From Melioribacteraceae bacterium (lineage in GTDB: Bacteria; Bacteroidota; Ignavibacteria; Ignavibacteriales; Melioribacteraceae), in contig JAHBUP010000001.1 in assembly GCA_019638015.1 (NCBI GenBank), positions 3,876,424 to 3,940,423 on the forward strand: a stretch of DNA of 64,000 bases, read 5' to 3'. The notes beneath the pieces were generated by a model. The model saw nothing but the letters and a program-made list of their open reading frames with translations. It was not told where the DNA came from and ran no database searches. Both the position numbers and the translations under genes were made by a program. Positions 44,584 through 54,031 of the stretch are shown one piece after another (position 1 is the first letter of the stretch; each line of letters opens with the position of its first letter).

Positions 44584-44974
44584 GGTCTCTCCTATTTTAA
44601 TAAACATTAATTCTAATTTAATCCAGACGCTCAAATGATAATTCTCCCACTATAAGAGCACAATTTCATTGAGTTTGAGAAAAATTCAAGCTAATTAATT
44701 ATTGCTTAACTTTAACGGTTAAGCTACTAACATTTTGATTTATTTTCAAGAAAAAAAGGATTCCCCTCAATTTATTGACAAAAAAGCCAACTTCTATTCA
44801 AATTGAAAAATAGCTACAGTATCATTAATGCTCTAAAAAAAACGCAAGGATAAAATCATTATTTATCGGGAGCTCATTCAAATCCTAAAATCATTCATTA
44901 CTAACCATACAATTTTATATTTTTGCTTCTTATTTAATGATAATATTGAGTTAATAATATAGAATGGAGGACAA
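44584..44974. other. 391-bp intergenic region
   Basis: Divergent promoter region between the T9SS cargo gene (minus) and the aldo/keto reductase (plus). The only structured element I see is the inverted repeat at 44704-44724, listed separately. The rest is AT-rich without an open frame or RNA-like fold that I can support. Confidence 0.6.
44704..44724. promoter_or_regulatory. candidate operator, inverted repeat upstream of the T9SS cargo gene
   Basis: GCTTAAC (44704-44710), 7-bp spacer TTTAACG, GTTAAGC (44718-44724), a perfect 7-bp inverted repeat; an inner TTAAC-G-GTTAA dyad resembles LacI-family operators with their central CG. A similar half-conserved copy precedes the PL1 lyase at 41920. 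It lies between two divergent genes. Confidence 0.4.
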
Positions 44975-45958
44975 ATGAAATACCGTGAACTGGGGCGAAC
45001 CGGCTGGAAAGTATCTGAGATTAGTTTTGGCGCCTGGGCTATTGGTAGTTCATGGGGTACTGTTGAGGATAAGGATTCAATCGCCGCTTTGCACAAGGCT
45101 TTAGATTTAGGGGTAAATTTTTTTGATACCGCTGACGTTTATGGAGATGGAAGAAGTGAGCGATTACTGGCGCAGCTAAAAAAAGAAAGAAAAGAAAAAT
45201 TTTATATTGCTACAAAAGCCGGAAGAAAATTAAATCCACACATCGCTAAAGGATATAATAAAAATAACTTAACCAGGTTTGTTGAGATAAACTTAAAGAA
45301 CCTGAATACCGACTGCATTGATCTGCTACAACTTCACTGTCCCCCGACCCAAGTTTATTATATGCCCGAAACATTTTCGGTTTTAGATGATTTAGTAAAA
45401 GAAGGTAAATTAAAATTCTATGGCGTTAGTGTTGAAAAAGTTGAAGAAGCGCTAAAAGCAATTGAGTTTCCAAATGTTCAATCGGTACAAATTATTTATA
45501 ACATATTTAGACAGCGTCCGGCAGAATTGTTTTTCAATGAAGCTAAAAAGAAACAAGTAGGCATATTAGCTCGACTACCTCTTTCATCCGGAATGCTAAC
45601 CGGAAAAATGACAAAGAAAACAAATTTTGAGGATGAAGATCATAGAAAATTTAATAGAAATGGGGAAGCATTCGACAAAGGAGAGACATTCTCCGGAGTT
45701 GATTATGATTTAAGTTTGGAAGTAGTTGAATTACTGCGTCCTTTGATTCCTCAAAATATCTCAATGACAAAATTTGCGCTAAAATGGATATTGATGAGTG
45801 ATGCCGTAACGTGCGCCATTCCAGGAGCAAAGAATGTAATCCAGGCAGAGGAGAATTTCACAGTTTCCGAATTACCTCCGATATCCGATGATGTAATGAA
45901 TACTATCCAAAATATTTATGTAGAGAAGATTAAAAAAACAGTACACCATTATTGGTAA
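44975..45958 (+). CDS. aldo/keto reductase
   Basis: 327 residues. MKYRELGRTGWKVSEISFGAWAIGSSWG, the catalytic Asp/Tyr in NFFDTADVYGDGRSERLL, Lys in FYIATKAGRK and His in DLLQLHCPP are in place; the NADPH-binding C-terminal region is represented by CAIPGAKNVIQAEEN. Typical bacterial AKR of the oxidoreductase YhdN/Tas type; natural substrate unknown. GGAGG supplies the ribosome site. The AraC-type regulator starts 8 bp later. Confidence 0.93.
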   Translation: MKYRELGRTGWKVSEISFGAWAIGSSWGTVEDKDSIAALHKALDLGVNFFDTADVYGDGRSERLLAQLKKERKEKFYIATKAGRKLNPHIAKGYNKNNLTRFVEINLKNLNTDCIDLLQLHCPPTQVYYMPETFSVLDDLVKEGKLKFYGVSVEKVEEALKAIEFPNVQSVQIIYNIFRQRPAELFFNEAKKKQVGILARLPLSSGMLTGKMTKKTNFEDEDHRKFNRNGEAFDKGETFSGVDYDLSLEVVELLRPLIPQNISMTKFALKWILMSDAVTCAIPGAKNVIQAEENFTVSELPPISDDVMNTIQNIYVEKIKKTVHHYW

Positions 45959-45966
45959 TTATAAAG

Positions 45967-47112
45967 ATGAAAGAATTTTTTGAAACAATATTTTTACTGG
46001 CATCTATACAAGGGATACTCCTTTCAATAGCGTTGTATTTTAAAAAACAGAATCATTCAGCAAACATTTTTCTCTCAGTAGTAATATTTGCTTTGTCATT
46101 AGAACTTTTATCTTCTGTTTATTATTCTCTCGGATGGTATAGAACATACATTCATTTTTCTGGGTTTACATACCCGTTAGCATTAACATATGGTCCTCTA
46201 TTCTATTTTTATGTTAGATTCTTAACCAAAGAAACTGAACATTTTCATTTGAAAAATTTTCTTCATTTTATACCTATCATATTTGTCTACTTAATTATGC
46301 TTCCCGTATTCATTTATCCAGCAGACAAAAAGCTTGCTTTTGTTGAAATGATGCTAGTTAACAAACAGTCATTAATATATGATATAATAGAAGCGTTTAT
46401 GCCAGTTCAAGGCGTAATATACACGATTTTTGTTGTCGGGTTAGTCATGAAATACAACAATCGTATAAAAGAAAATTATTCGAATATTGAAAAAATAAAC
46501 CTCGATTGGCTGAAATATTTAACATTCGGAATGATATTCTGCTGGTTGACTGTTGCAGTTTCAAAAATAACAGATTTTATTGTTGATGCAAACCAAAGCT
46601 TCAATATAGTGCTGCACACATCAATTTCAATAATAATTTACTCTGTCGGTTACCTAAATCTGAGTCAACCAGAAATTTTTATGAAAAGTAATGTAATAAT
46701 GGACAAAGAGGAGACCCCGGTAAAATATAAGAAAAGCGGTCTTGATGATTTATCTGCGAATGAAATCGAACAAAAATTGATAGATGTTATGGAAAAGCAG
46801 AAGCCATATTTGAACAGCGAATTAACTTTAAATAAACTCGCCGAATTATTGGGAGTTTCAAATCATCATCTTTCTGAAGTTATCAATTCAAAACTGAACA
46901 GGACTTATTACGATTTTATAAATGAATATAGAGTGGAGGAATTCAAACAAAGAATTCATGATCCCGCCAACTCTAATTTCAGCATTATAGCTATCGCAAT
47001 GGATTCCGGGTTTAATTCGAAAACATCATTCAACACTATATTTAAAAAAATGTCCGGACAAACACCATCACAATTCAGAAATTCAACGATTCAGCAAAAC
47101 AATCCACAATAG
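45967..47112 (+). CDS. membrane-bound AraC-family regulator with seven-helix sensor
   Basis: 381 residues from the ATG at 45967 (a TTG at 45952 inside the previous gene is less likely). The N-terminal ~230 residues form seven membrane helices (starting near residues 5, 36, 63, 90, 134, 178 and 204). The C-terminal ~110 residues are an AraC DNA-binding domain: LNKLAELLGVSNHHLSEVINSKLNRTYYDFINEYRVEEFKQ, then SIIAIAMDSGFNSKTSFNTIFKKMSGQTPSQFR. This layout is common in Bacteroidota for regulators that sense extracellular or membrane signals. Likely targets are the neighbouring receptor genes, which is inference. Confidence 0.9.
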   Translation: MKEFFETIFLLASIQGILLSIALYFKKQNHSANIFLSVVIFALSLELLSSVYYSLGWYRTYIHFSGFTYPLALTYGPLFYFYVRFLTKETEHFHLKNFLHFIPIIFVYLIMLPVFIYPADKKLAFVEMMLVNKQSLIYDIIEAFMPVQGVIYTIFVVGLVMKYNNRIKENYSNIEKINLDWLKYLTFGMIFCWLTVAVSKITDFIVDANQSFNIVLHTSISIIIYSVGYLNLSQPEIFMKSNVIMDKEETPVKYKKSGLDDLSANEIEQKLIDVMEKQKPYLNSELTLNKLAELLGVSNHHLSEVINSKLNRTYYDFINEYRVEEFKQRIHDPANSNFSIIAIAMDSGFNSKTSFNTIFKKMSGQTPSQFRNSTIQQNNPQ

Positions 47113-47170
47113 AATAATAAGAATCACTACAAATAAAATTATTTTTGCCGCAAGTTCTTTCATATTATTT

Positions 47171-49471
47171 TTAGAATTCAAACTCTATTCCGAAAATTGG
47201 AAGCAATCCCCACATTTTTTCCTCGCGCTGCTTATTCTCTATTTCATCCCAGGCATAAGATGCAATATTATTCCTTGCATAAGCGTTCCAGACACTCAAA
47301 TAGACAATTAATGTTGAGTTTTTGAAATGAAATCTTTTGTCAGTTCTAATGTTTAATGAATGGAAATCGGGTAGTCGCTCAGAGTTTATTCTTTCATCAT
47401 CAAAGATACCCTTATTAGCAATAGTTGAGGCATTTATATCAAAAGGTGTAAATGGAGCGCCGCCGGCAAAGAGCCATCTGGCGGAGAATTCCCAACTATC
47501 ATTTGGTTTATATCCCCCCTCAATTGCAAAAGTAAATTGATTATCGTAAATACGCTTATACCATTTGTTGTTTAAACCTCTGTATTCAGCTTTGGAGTAT
47601 GAAGCGGCGACAAGGCCATAGAAATCTTCCGCTAACTTTTTTTGTACTGTTAATTCGATACCTCTACTTCGGGCTTCACCATTATCATTGAGTGAAGAGT
47701 GCGTTAAAAATAAATTTTCCTGGACAGCTTGATCGAACAGAAACAATGAAGGCTGTGAGGGATTCATCGGAAAATTAAAGTATTCTTTGCTATATGCTTC
47801 TAAAGTTAGTCTTGTGCTTTCGGATAAAAGATGATTTAAACTAATCACGGCATGCACAGATTTAGGATTCTTCAAATTTGAAAACTCATTTTTCTGAATT
47901 GTAATTACTGCAGGAATATTTTGATAATAATAGCCATATGAGCCGGTCAATGAAGTTAACTGATTGAACAAGTAAGTAGCAGAAATACGGGGAGAAATTG
48001 TTGTAGCTTGATTGGCTGAGTAATAATCGGCTCGAATATTAGGCCTGATAATTAACTTGCTGAATGGATGCCACTCTAAACTTGTAAAAGTACCTACAAT
48101 AAATGAGTTATTTTGTTTGTCGAGGTTTAAAGCTTCAGTTCTATTCCCCATTAAATCTTGATACTCATTATAAAACTGATTGTATTTTGCAGAAAATCCT
48201 TTGTATTCAAATCCAAAGTTGAGATTAACATGGGATGATAAAATTAAATTATTGCTGTTGCGCAATTTGAATTCATGTTCATCTGATAAATTATTAAGAA
48301 GTAATTTCGCATTATGTGTTTGAAAAAATCGGCCATCGGTTTTAGCGAAAGTGTGAGAGATTGATGTATTCGAGTATCCAAGAGTTCCCCATAGCCGCCT
48401 CCAATTAATCCCGATTGTATTTGTATAATACTTGTAATCAATAAATACGTTATTATGATTTTCCGCGGCATCTTTTTGATTCATCTTTTGTTGATCGTAA
48501 GAGAATATATCAATTAACGAAAGTTTATCGTTTTCAGAAATATCATAAACAACCTTCCCTTGAACATCACTGTAGATCGGTAGCCCAACATTTTCATTCA
48601 TCAGATCAAGAATAAAATCAAGATAACTTCTTCGAGCGGATATAATAAACGACCCTCGTCCGGAATTGATTGGTCCTTCAAAAACTCCCCCAAAACCCTG
48701 CATGCTCATATCAAGCTGAACATCCGTTGTACTTCGATTGCCTTCACGGAATTTTATATCCATAATAGAAGATAGTTTATTGCCATAGTTTGATCCGAAT
48801 CCGCCACTGTAGAAATTTACATTATCAATCAAATCTACATTTATAATTCCAATAGGTCCTTCGCTCGATCCCTGCACCGGAAAGTGATTAATATTAGGAA
48901 TTTCTATATTATCAACAAAGAAACCATTCTCTACTGGACTACCACCTCGAACGATCAATGAGTTTTTTGTATCATTAATTTTTGCAAGCGAAGGAAGTCC
49001 AAAGATTATTCTGCTCACATCACCACCAGCACCTGGGGCTCTTCTTATCTCTTCAAATGAAAATGAAACAGCGCTTAATTGCTGCTGTTGAGTGTTATTA
49101 AAATATCCCCCTGTAACTTCCACGGTTTGAAGATCTATCATTACCGATTTCAGTTCTACATTTACATAAGTAATTCTATCAGAACGAATGATAATATCGG
49201 GAATGACTATTTTTTCATAACCGATAAATGAAAAAACAATGGAGTAACTACCAATTTTTAATTGAGGAATCTCATACTCTCCGTCGAAATTTGAGGATGT
49301 TCCAATCAAAGACTCTTTTATGATAACATTTACACCAGGAAGAGATTGCTTGGTCTCAAAATCCACAATCTTTCCTTTAATGCTTCCCAAGTAATTCTCT
49401 TGTTGTGAAATAGTTTTTGAATGATTACCAAACATGATTACCAATAAAAAAACAATTACGAAGTGTTTCAT
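47171..49471 (-). CDS. TonB-dependent outer-membrane receptor
   Basis: 766 residues; signal peptide to about TISQQ. Carboxypeptidase-regulatory-like domain (LGSIKGKIVDFETKQSLPGVNVIIKESLIGTSSNFDGEYEIP), then plug (about 140-240, SRIIFGLPSLAKINDTKNSLIVRGGSPVENGFFVDNIEI and YSGGFGSNYGNKLSSIMDI) and a barrel ending LLPIFGIEFEF. Shorter than the pectin-locus receptor and without SusD, it is more like siderophore or small-ligand receptors; the ligand is unknown. GAGGAAAAA precedes the ATG. Confidence 0.92.
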   Translation of the reverse strand: MKHFVIVFLLVIMFGNHSKTISQQENYLGSIKGKIVDFETKQSLPGVNVIIKESLIGTSSNFDGEYEIPQLKIGSYSIVFSFIGYEKIVIPDIIIRSDRITYVNVELKSVMIDLQTVEVTGGYFNNTQQQQLSAVSFSFEEIRRAPGAGGDVSRIIFGLPSLAKINDTKNSLIVRGGSPVENGFFVDNIEIPNINHFPVQGSSEGPIGIINVDLIDNVNFYSGGFGSNYGNKLSSIMDIKFREGNRSTTDVQLDMSMQGFGGVFEGPINSGRGSFIISARRSYLDFILDLMNENVGLPIYSDVQGKVVYDISENDKLSLIDIFSYDQQKMNQKDAAENHNNVFIDYKYYTNTIGINWRRLWGTLGYSNTSISHTFAKTDGRFFQTHNAKLLLNNLSDEHEFKLRNSNNLILSSHVNLNFGFEYKGFSAKYNQFYNEYQDLMGNRTEALNLDKQNNSFIVGTFTSLEWHPFSKLIIRPNIRADYYSANQATTISPRISATYLFNQLTSLTGSYGYYYQNIPAVITIQKNEFSNLKNPKSVHAVISLNHLLSESTRLTLEAYSKEYFNFPMNPSQPSLFLFDQAVQENLFLTHSSLNDNGEARSRGIELTVQKKLAEDFYGLVAASYSKAEYRGLNNKWYKRIYDNQFTFAIEGGYKPNDSWEFSARWLFAGGAPFTPFDINASTIANKGIFDDERINSERLPDFHSLNIRTDKRFHFKNSTLIVYLSVWNAYARNNIASYAWDEIENKQREEKMWGLLPIFGIEFEF

Positions 49472-49685
49472 TTTTTCCTCTTGTTTTAGTCTGGAACAAA
49501 AAACGCAATAAAAAGGGGGGAAATCGCTCCACCCGATAAGTCAGAACCATTAACTTAGGTTCGAACCGCCCGGAAAGCACTCAAACAACTGAAAATTGTG
49601 GATAATTTCTGAGAAAAGAAAATATCTTTATATATTTGAATCAAGACAAAAACTCTTTTTCGAATAAGATCATTTGAAAGGAAGA

Positions 49686-51536
49686 ATGAATAATATAAAA
49701 TTAGAATTACTTTCTCCCGCAAAGGATTTAGAGTGTGGAATTGCCGCTATTAATTGTGGTGCCGATGCCGTATATATTGGAGCACCAAATTATGGCGCGC
49801 GAGTCGGTGCCGGAAACTCAATTGAAGATATTGAACAACTAGTTAAATTTGCACATAGATTTTGGGTTAAAGTTTATGTTACTGTTAATACAATATTATT
49901 CGATGATGAACTTGAGGAAGCACAATCCTTAATAAATAAATTATATGAGATAGGGGTAGATGCTGTAATATTTCAAGATATGGCACTTCTCGAAATGGAT
50001 TTGCCTCCAATCCAACTTTACGCTTCAACCCAAACACACAATTATGAAATTGAACGAATTAAAATTTTAGATGAAGCCGGAATTAAACGCATTATTCTTG
50101 CCCGTGAACTTACAATTGATGAAATAAAAGAGATCAAAAAAGAAATAAAGGCGGAGCTGGAATTTTTTGTTCATGGTGCTCTGTGCGTAAGTTTAAGCGG
50201 ACAATGCTATATGAGTCACGAATTAACCGGACGAAGCGCGAACCGTGGCGAATGCGCGCAAAATTGCCGCATGCCCTATTCACTAATTGATTCCAAAGGC
50301 AAAACTTTAATTGAAAATAAACATCTACTTTCACTTAGAGATTTAAATCTTTCAGAGTATTTAAATGATCTTGTAAATGCCGGTATTACCTCTTTTAAAA
50401 TTGAGGGACGGCTCAAAGATGCCTCGTATGTAAAAAATATTACCGCGTTTTATCGTGCGCAACTTGATGATATAATAAAAAATAATCATCAATATGAAAA
50501 AGCATCATCCGGTTATTCGGTAATTTCCTTCGAACCGGATCCAGAAAAAACATTTAACCGCGGCTATACTTCTTATTTTATAAATGATAGGGGGGATAAA
50601 GTATCTTCGCATGATTCTCCTAAATCAACGGGCAAATATCTTGGTAAAGTAACCGAAACTGGAAAAGAACATTTTATTATTGGTACATCCGAAAAGATTA
50701 CTAATGGCGATGGGATCTGTTTTTATAACCAGTTAGGAGAACTTCTCGGTATGAACGTAAATCGCGCCGAGGGACAAACTATCTTTACTAAAGATTTATT
50801 GGGGATAAAAAAGGGAACAAAAATTTACCGCAATTTCGATCATGCATTTGATAAAGAATTAAGTAAAGAAAGTTATCGTAAAATAAGTGTTGATGTTTTT
50901 ATTGAAGATTCGGAGACGGGAATTTCAATTCAAGTTGTTGATAGTGATAATGTTTCCGTAAAAATAAATTTTGATGTAAACAAGGAGATTGCCGAGAACC
51001 CGATCCACTCTATGGAGAATATTAAAAAGCAGTTTTTGAAAAGCGGCGATACTATCTTTTCGGTAAATGAGGTTCATATTACAATGAATCAAATTCTTTT
51101 CTTTCCTGTTAAACTTTTAAATCAAATGAGAAGAACAATTTTAAATGAACTTGAAAACGAAAGATTAAAAACCAGAAAAATTGATTTACGGGATAAAGAA
51201 CTTTCAACAACACCACTAAAAAATATTAACCCTAATAATAAATCGGCTTCACAAGATCAATCCATTGATTATAGATCAAATGTTGTTAATAACTTGTCAG
51301 AAAAGTTTTATAGCAAACTTGGCTTCGAAAAAATTGAGCCTGGATTTGAAAAGCAAAAAGATTTTACGGGCAAAGTTGTTATGACATGCAAATATTGCAT
51401 CAAAGATGAACTTAACTTGTGCCCTTTTGATACGGATAAACGGGTCGATGAGCCCCTATTTCTTGTAAATGAGAGTAGGAAATATCTGTTAAACTTTAAT
51501 TGCAAGGATTGTTTAATGGAAATAATTGTTGCTTAA
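49686..51536 (+). CDS. U32-family protein, RlhA-like (C-terminal DUF3656)
   Basis: 616 residues from the ATG at 49686 (a TTG at 49674 has no ribosome site). The U32 core is LELLSPAKDLECGIAAINCGADAVYIGAPNYGARVGAGNS and, at about 160-200, FFVHGALCVSLSGQCYMSHELTGRSANRGECAQNCRMPY with the conserved Cys residues, then SLRDLNLSEYL and GITSFKIEGRLK. A long C-terminal DUF3656-like part follows, ending with extra Cys pairs (TCKYC, NCKDC). This layout matches RlhA (YdcP), which hydroxylates C2501 of 23S rRNA in E. coli, rather than short YegQ. Assignment to that reaction is inferred. Confidence 0.85.
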   Translation: MNNIKLELLSPAKDLECGIAAINCGADAVYIGAPNYGARVGAGNSIEDIEQLVKFAHRFWVKVYVTVNTILFDDELEEAQSLINKLYEIGVDAVIFQDMALLEMDLPPIQLYASTQTHNYEIERIKILDEAGIKRIILARELTIDEIKEIKKEIKAELEFFVHGALCVSLSGQCYMSHELTGRSANRGECAQNCRMPYSLIDSKGKTLIENKHLLSLRDLNLSEYLNDLVNAGITSFKIEGRLKDASYVKNITAFYRAQLDDIIKNNHQYEKASSGYSVISFEPDPEKTFNRGYTSYFINDRGDKVSSHDSPKSTGKYLGKVTETGKEHFIIGTSEKITNGDGICFYNQLGELLGMNVNRAEGQTIFTKDLLGIKKGTKIYRNFDHAFDKELSKESYRKISVDVFIEDSETGISIQVVDSDNVSVKINFDVNKEIAENPIHSMENIKKQFLKSGDTIFSVNEVHITMNQILFFPVKLLNQMRRTILNELENERLKTRKIDLRDKELSTTPLKNINPNNKSASQDQSIDYRSNVVNNLSEKFYSKLGFEKIEPGFEKQKDFTGKVVMTCKYCIKDELNLCPFDTDKRVDEPLFLVNESRKYLLNFNCKDCLMEIIVA

Positions 51537-51590
51537 TTTGAAATTTTACGTTTTATTTTAAACAATCAGACAATAAATAAATGAGGGGGA

Positions 51591-52061
51591 ATGAAACCTT
51601 ACATAAAAATTACTCTTGTCTATTTTCTATTTGGAAGTCTTTGGATATTTTTTTCAGATAGAATACTTCAATTGATGGCAGATATTCCCGATACACTTAC
51701 ACTGCTCCAAACATTTAAGGGCTGGTTCTATATAATAATTACATCGTTTCTTCTTTTTTTTATGATGAGATTCAATTACGAAAAGAAACTCTCCCAGGAG
51801 AAAGAAAAGATTGATCTCTTCTATTCAACAATGAGAGCTGTTCATCATATTTTGAATAATTTCTTAAATAAAATGCAGTTTTTTAAATATGCCGCAGAGG
51901 AAAGTGGAAATTTTAAAGAGGAAGTTCTTGCGGAGTATGATAGAGTGATTCAAGAGGCAAGCCAGGAAATTCAAAAATTAAGCGCTATAAATAATATTAC
52001 CAAAGATGAAATTCAAAAGACTGTTTTTGACCAGGCTAAATTTATTAATAGTGAGAAATAA
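51591..52061 (+). CDS. small membrane protein resembling a truncated histidine kinase
   Basis: 156 residues with two membrane segments: VYFLFGSLWIFFSDRIL (about 10-27) and a second around 45-60 in TFKGWFYIIITSFLLFFMM. This N-terminal pair with a short extracytoplasmic loop is common in PAS-type sensor kinases. The cytoplasmic helix that follows contains MRAVHHILNNFLNKMQFFK, like a dimerisation/His box, but there is no ATP-binding domain and the stop comes about 60 residues later. It might be a degraded kinase, or a signalling adaptor that uses a separate ATPase. GAGGGGGA precedes the ATG. Confidence 0.7.
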   Translation: MKPYIKITLVYFLFGSLWIFFSDRILQLMADIPDTLTLLQTFKGWFYIIITSFLLFFMMRFNYEKKLSQEKEKIDLFYSTMRAVHHILNNFLNKMQFFKYAAEESGNFKEEVLAEYDRVIQEASQEIQKLSAINNITKDEIQKTVFDQAKFINSEK

Positions 52062-52064
52062 ATA

Positions 52065-52817
52065 TTATTCCTTTTCCACTTTCTGTAGTTCATATGAGCG
52101 GTCTTTAGAAAAATCAATTTTACCGAATTCCGAATTTTCAGGTAAAATCATTTTAAATTCATAAACCGGCATAATTTCAACTAACGCAGTCTCAAATCTG
52201 CAATTGAGCAGATGTCCCCCTTTAGTTTTATCGCCCGATATAAAATGTAAATGATAGCCGGGGACATTAACTCCCTTCATGTAATCGGGCAATCTAAATC
52301 CTATAAGATTCCCCATTTGATCACTCCACTCAAATACCGGTTGGGTTTTAGTTACTTCAGCTAATTTTTTGTATGGCCTCTCCTGCAAAGGAACCGTTCT
52401 GGTTTTTATATAAGAATAGTTCCCCGATATTTTAACTGCATAAGGAATATTGAGATTAGTAATTAATGAATCGATTTTAGATTCTATTTCAGTAAGATTA
52501 CTGTTTGTAAAATACCATGATTTTATTGACTTAAAATTTACAACGGAGGCGAATGGAGAAGTATTGTCCCCTTCAGCAGAGTATAATTTCCCATCCGATT
52601 TGAATTGATACGCGATTCCATCAAACACAATCATCTCGCCATCAAGTTTGTCGAAAGTGCCAATTCCAAAGTTTCCAAACTCAAGCAGTTTTGTCACCGA
52701 AATAACCCCATCGTAATGCCCGGCTAAAAGAGCATCTATTGTTGAAACTTGGGTTAATTGTTGGCTATATCCAATTTGTTGCACACATAGAACAATTAAA
52801 AATATAATTTTCTTCAT
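52065..52817 (-). CDS. alpha-acetolactate decarboxylase, with signal peptide
   Basis: 250 residues. Signal peptide (about 1-18). TIDALLAGHYDGVISVTKLLEFGNFGIGTFDKLDGEMIVFDGIAYQ, the zinc-site His residues in GVNVPGYHLHFIS and GGHLLNC, and a central SYIKTRTVPLQERPYKKL with conserved Arg and Glu are characteristic of acetolactate decarboxylase (acetolactate to acetoin). No acetolactate synthase or acetoin gene is near. The signal peptide means it probably acts outside the cytoplasm. It converges on the kinase-like gene with a 3-bp gap. Confidence 0.9.
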   Translation of the reverse strand: MKKIIFLIVLCVQQIGYSQQLTQVSTIDALLAGHYDGVISVTKLLEFGNFGIGTFDKLDGEMIVFDGIAYQFKSDGKLYSAEGDNTSPFASVVNFKSIKSWYFTNSNLTEIESKIDSLITNLNIPYAVKISGNYSYIKTRTVPLQERPYKKLAEVTKTQPVFEWSDQMGNLIGFRLPDYMKGVNVPGYHLHFISGDKTKGGHLLNCRFETALVEIMPVYEFKMILPENSEFGKIDFSKDRSYELQKVEKE

Positions 52818-53057
52818 ACCGGCAAGCTACTTTCTTATAATTAGATTGAAAAATATTAATCAATATAAGTCATTTTAAGTTTATTCTTAAATGCAGAATT
52901 CTCAAGATTTTACCAATCCTAATTCTAAATGAGCTAACAGCCATAATAGTTGATGGCTGAAAAAAATATAGATGTGTATTTTTTTGTACACTAATATCTT
53001 GTTATTGGTCATCATCAAAATAAAATTGCTTTTATAAGAATAATTGAACTCATTTTT

Positions 53058-53074
53058 TTGGCACCTTCTTTGAA
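53058..53074 (+). promoter_or_regulatory. possible sigma54-type promoter
   Basis: TTGGCAC (53058-53064) followed after 4 bp by TTTGAA (53069-53074) matches the -24/-12 spacing of sigma54 promoters, but the -12 GC is GA here. It lies 33 bp upstream of the lipoprotein gene ATG. Weak support. Confidence 0.3.
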
Positions 53075-53106
53075 CTAAATACTAATCAAAAAAAAATGGT
53101 GATTGT

Positions 53107-53826
53107 ATGAAACGCTATCTCCTATTTGTACTAATTCTTGTAGTTACCGCCGGATGCTCATCGGGACAATTATACAAGGTTGATCCACTTGATGAAAAAG
53201 AACTTTATAACGGCAGAGAGATTGTTACAAAAGAATCAGAGAATTCAATTGTGAGTGTTGAATTTGACGGCCTATCTGAAGGGCAATTTATATTTTATGT
53301 TGATGTGCAGAACCTAAACAACCAGCCAGCAATTATCGACCCCGCAGAAATATTTGCCGAGGCATTACAATCCGATTTACTAAGCAATGATCACCGCTTT
53401 CCGATATTTAATGCTGTTAATCCCGAAAATGAAATTGACGCCATTAATAAAGGGATTAAATCAAGAAAGACATTTCATGAAATTGCTACTGGAGCTAACG
53501 CAGCATTTACTCTTTTAAGTATAATTGGAACATTAGCCGATAATAACAGCAGGAATGACGGTCACAAAATAATTCATAAAGTTGGGCGATGGGCAGATGT
53601 TCAAATTAGAGAAGAAATTGATTATGATGCGTCGATGAAAGAGATGGAAACAAAGAGAGAATTTTGGAGAAACGAAGCATTGCGACTAACCGAGCTTGAG
53701 CAGGATGAAGTAATTGGCGGACTAATATTCATTCCTTTTAATCCAAAGGTAAAATATTTGCGGGTTGTAGTGCCGGTAGAAAAAGAAGATTTTGAATTTT
53801 TCTTTAAAGTTGTGAAAGTGAACTAG
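53107..53826 (+). CDS. lipoprotein of unknown function
   Basis: 239 residues. Signal peptide with lipobox VTAGC (Cys17), so probably lipid-anchored. The rest is a beta-rich part (SIVSVEFDGLSEGQFIFYVDVQNLNN), an alanine-rich helix around 125-145 (EIATGANAAFTLLSIIGT) and a C-terminal beta hairpin (FIPFNPKVKYLRVVVPVEKEDFEFFFKVVKV). No family recognised. Surrounding genes give no clue to its role. Confidence 0.75.
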   Translation: MKRYLLFVLILVVTAGCSSGQLYKVDPLDEKELYNGREIVTKESENSIVSVEFDGLSEGQFIFYVDVQNLNNQPAIIDPAEIFAEALQSDLLSNDHRFPIFNAVNPENEIDAINKGIKSRKTFHEIATGANAAFTLLSIIGTLADNNSRNDGHKIIHKVGRWADVQIREEIDYDASMKEMETKREFWRNEALRLTELEQDEVIGGLIFIPFNPKVKYLRVVVPVEKEDFEFFFKVVKVN

Positions 53827-54031
53827 TCGATATTTATAAAACGTTTTTTACATCTTTGATAACTAATACATAGTCATTTGAATTTGACTGCTGACCAATT
53901 ATTTCTCTAAAAATATGAAATGAATTATGAAAAGATTTGACTTATGATTTATGGTTGAACTTACAATTTTGATAAGAATCTGATTTTTATCATATGCCTT
54001 TGTGAGATAATCATTTCCCCTTTTTACACAA

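Noticed and set aside
49558..49567. GGTTCGAACC, like a tRNA T-loop
   Set aside because: The flanking bases do not form a T-stem, and no acceptor or anticodon stem can be built around it.
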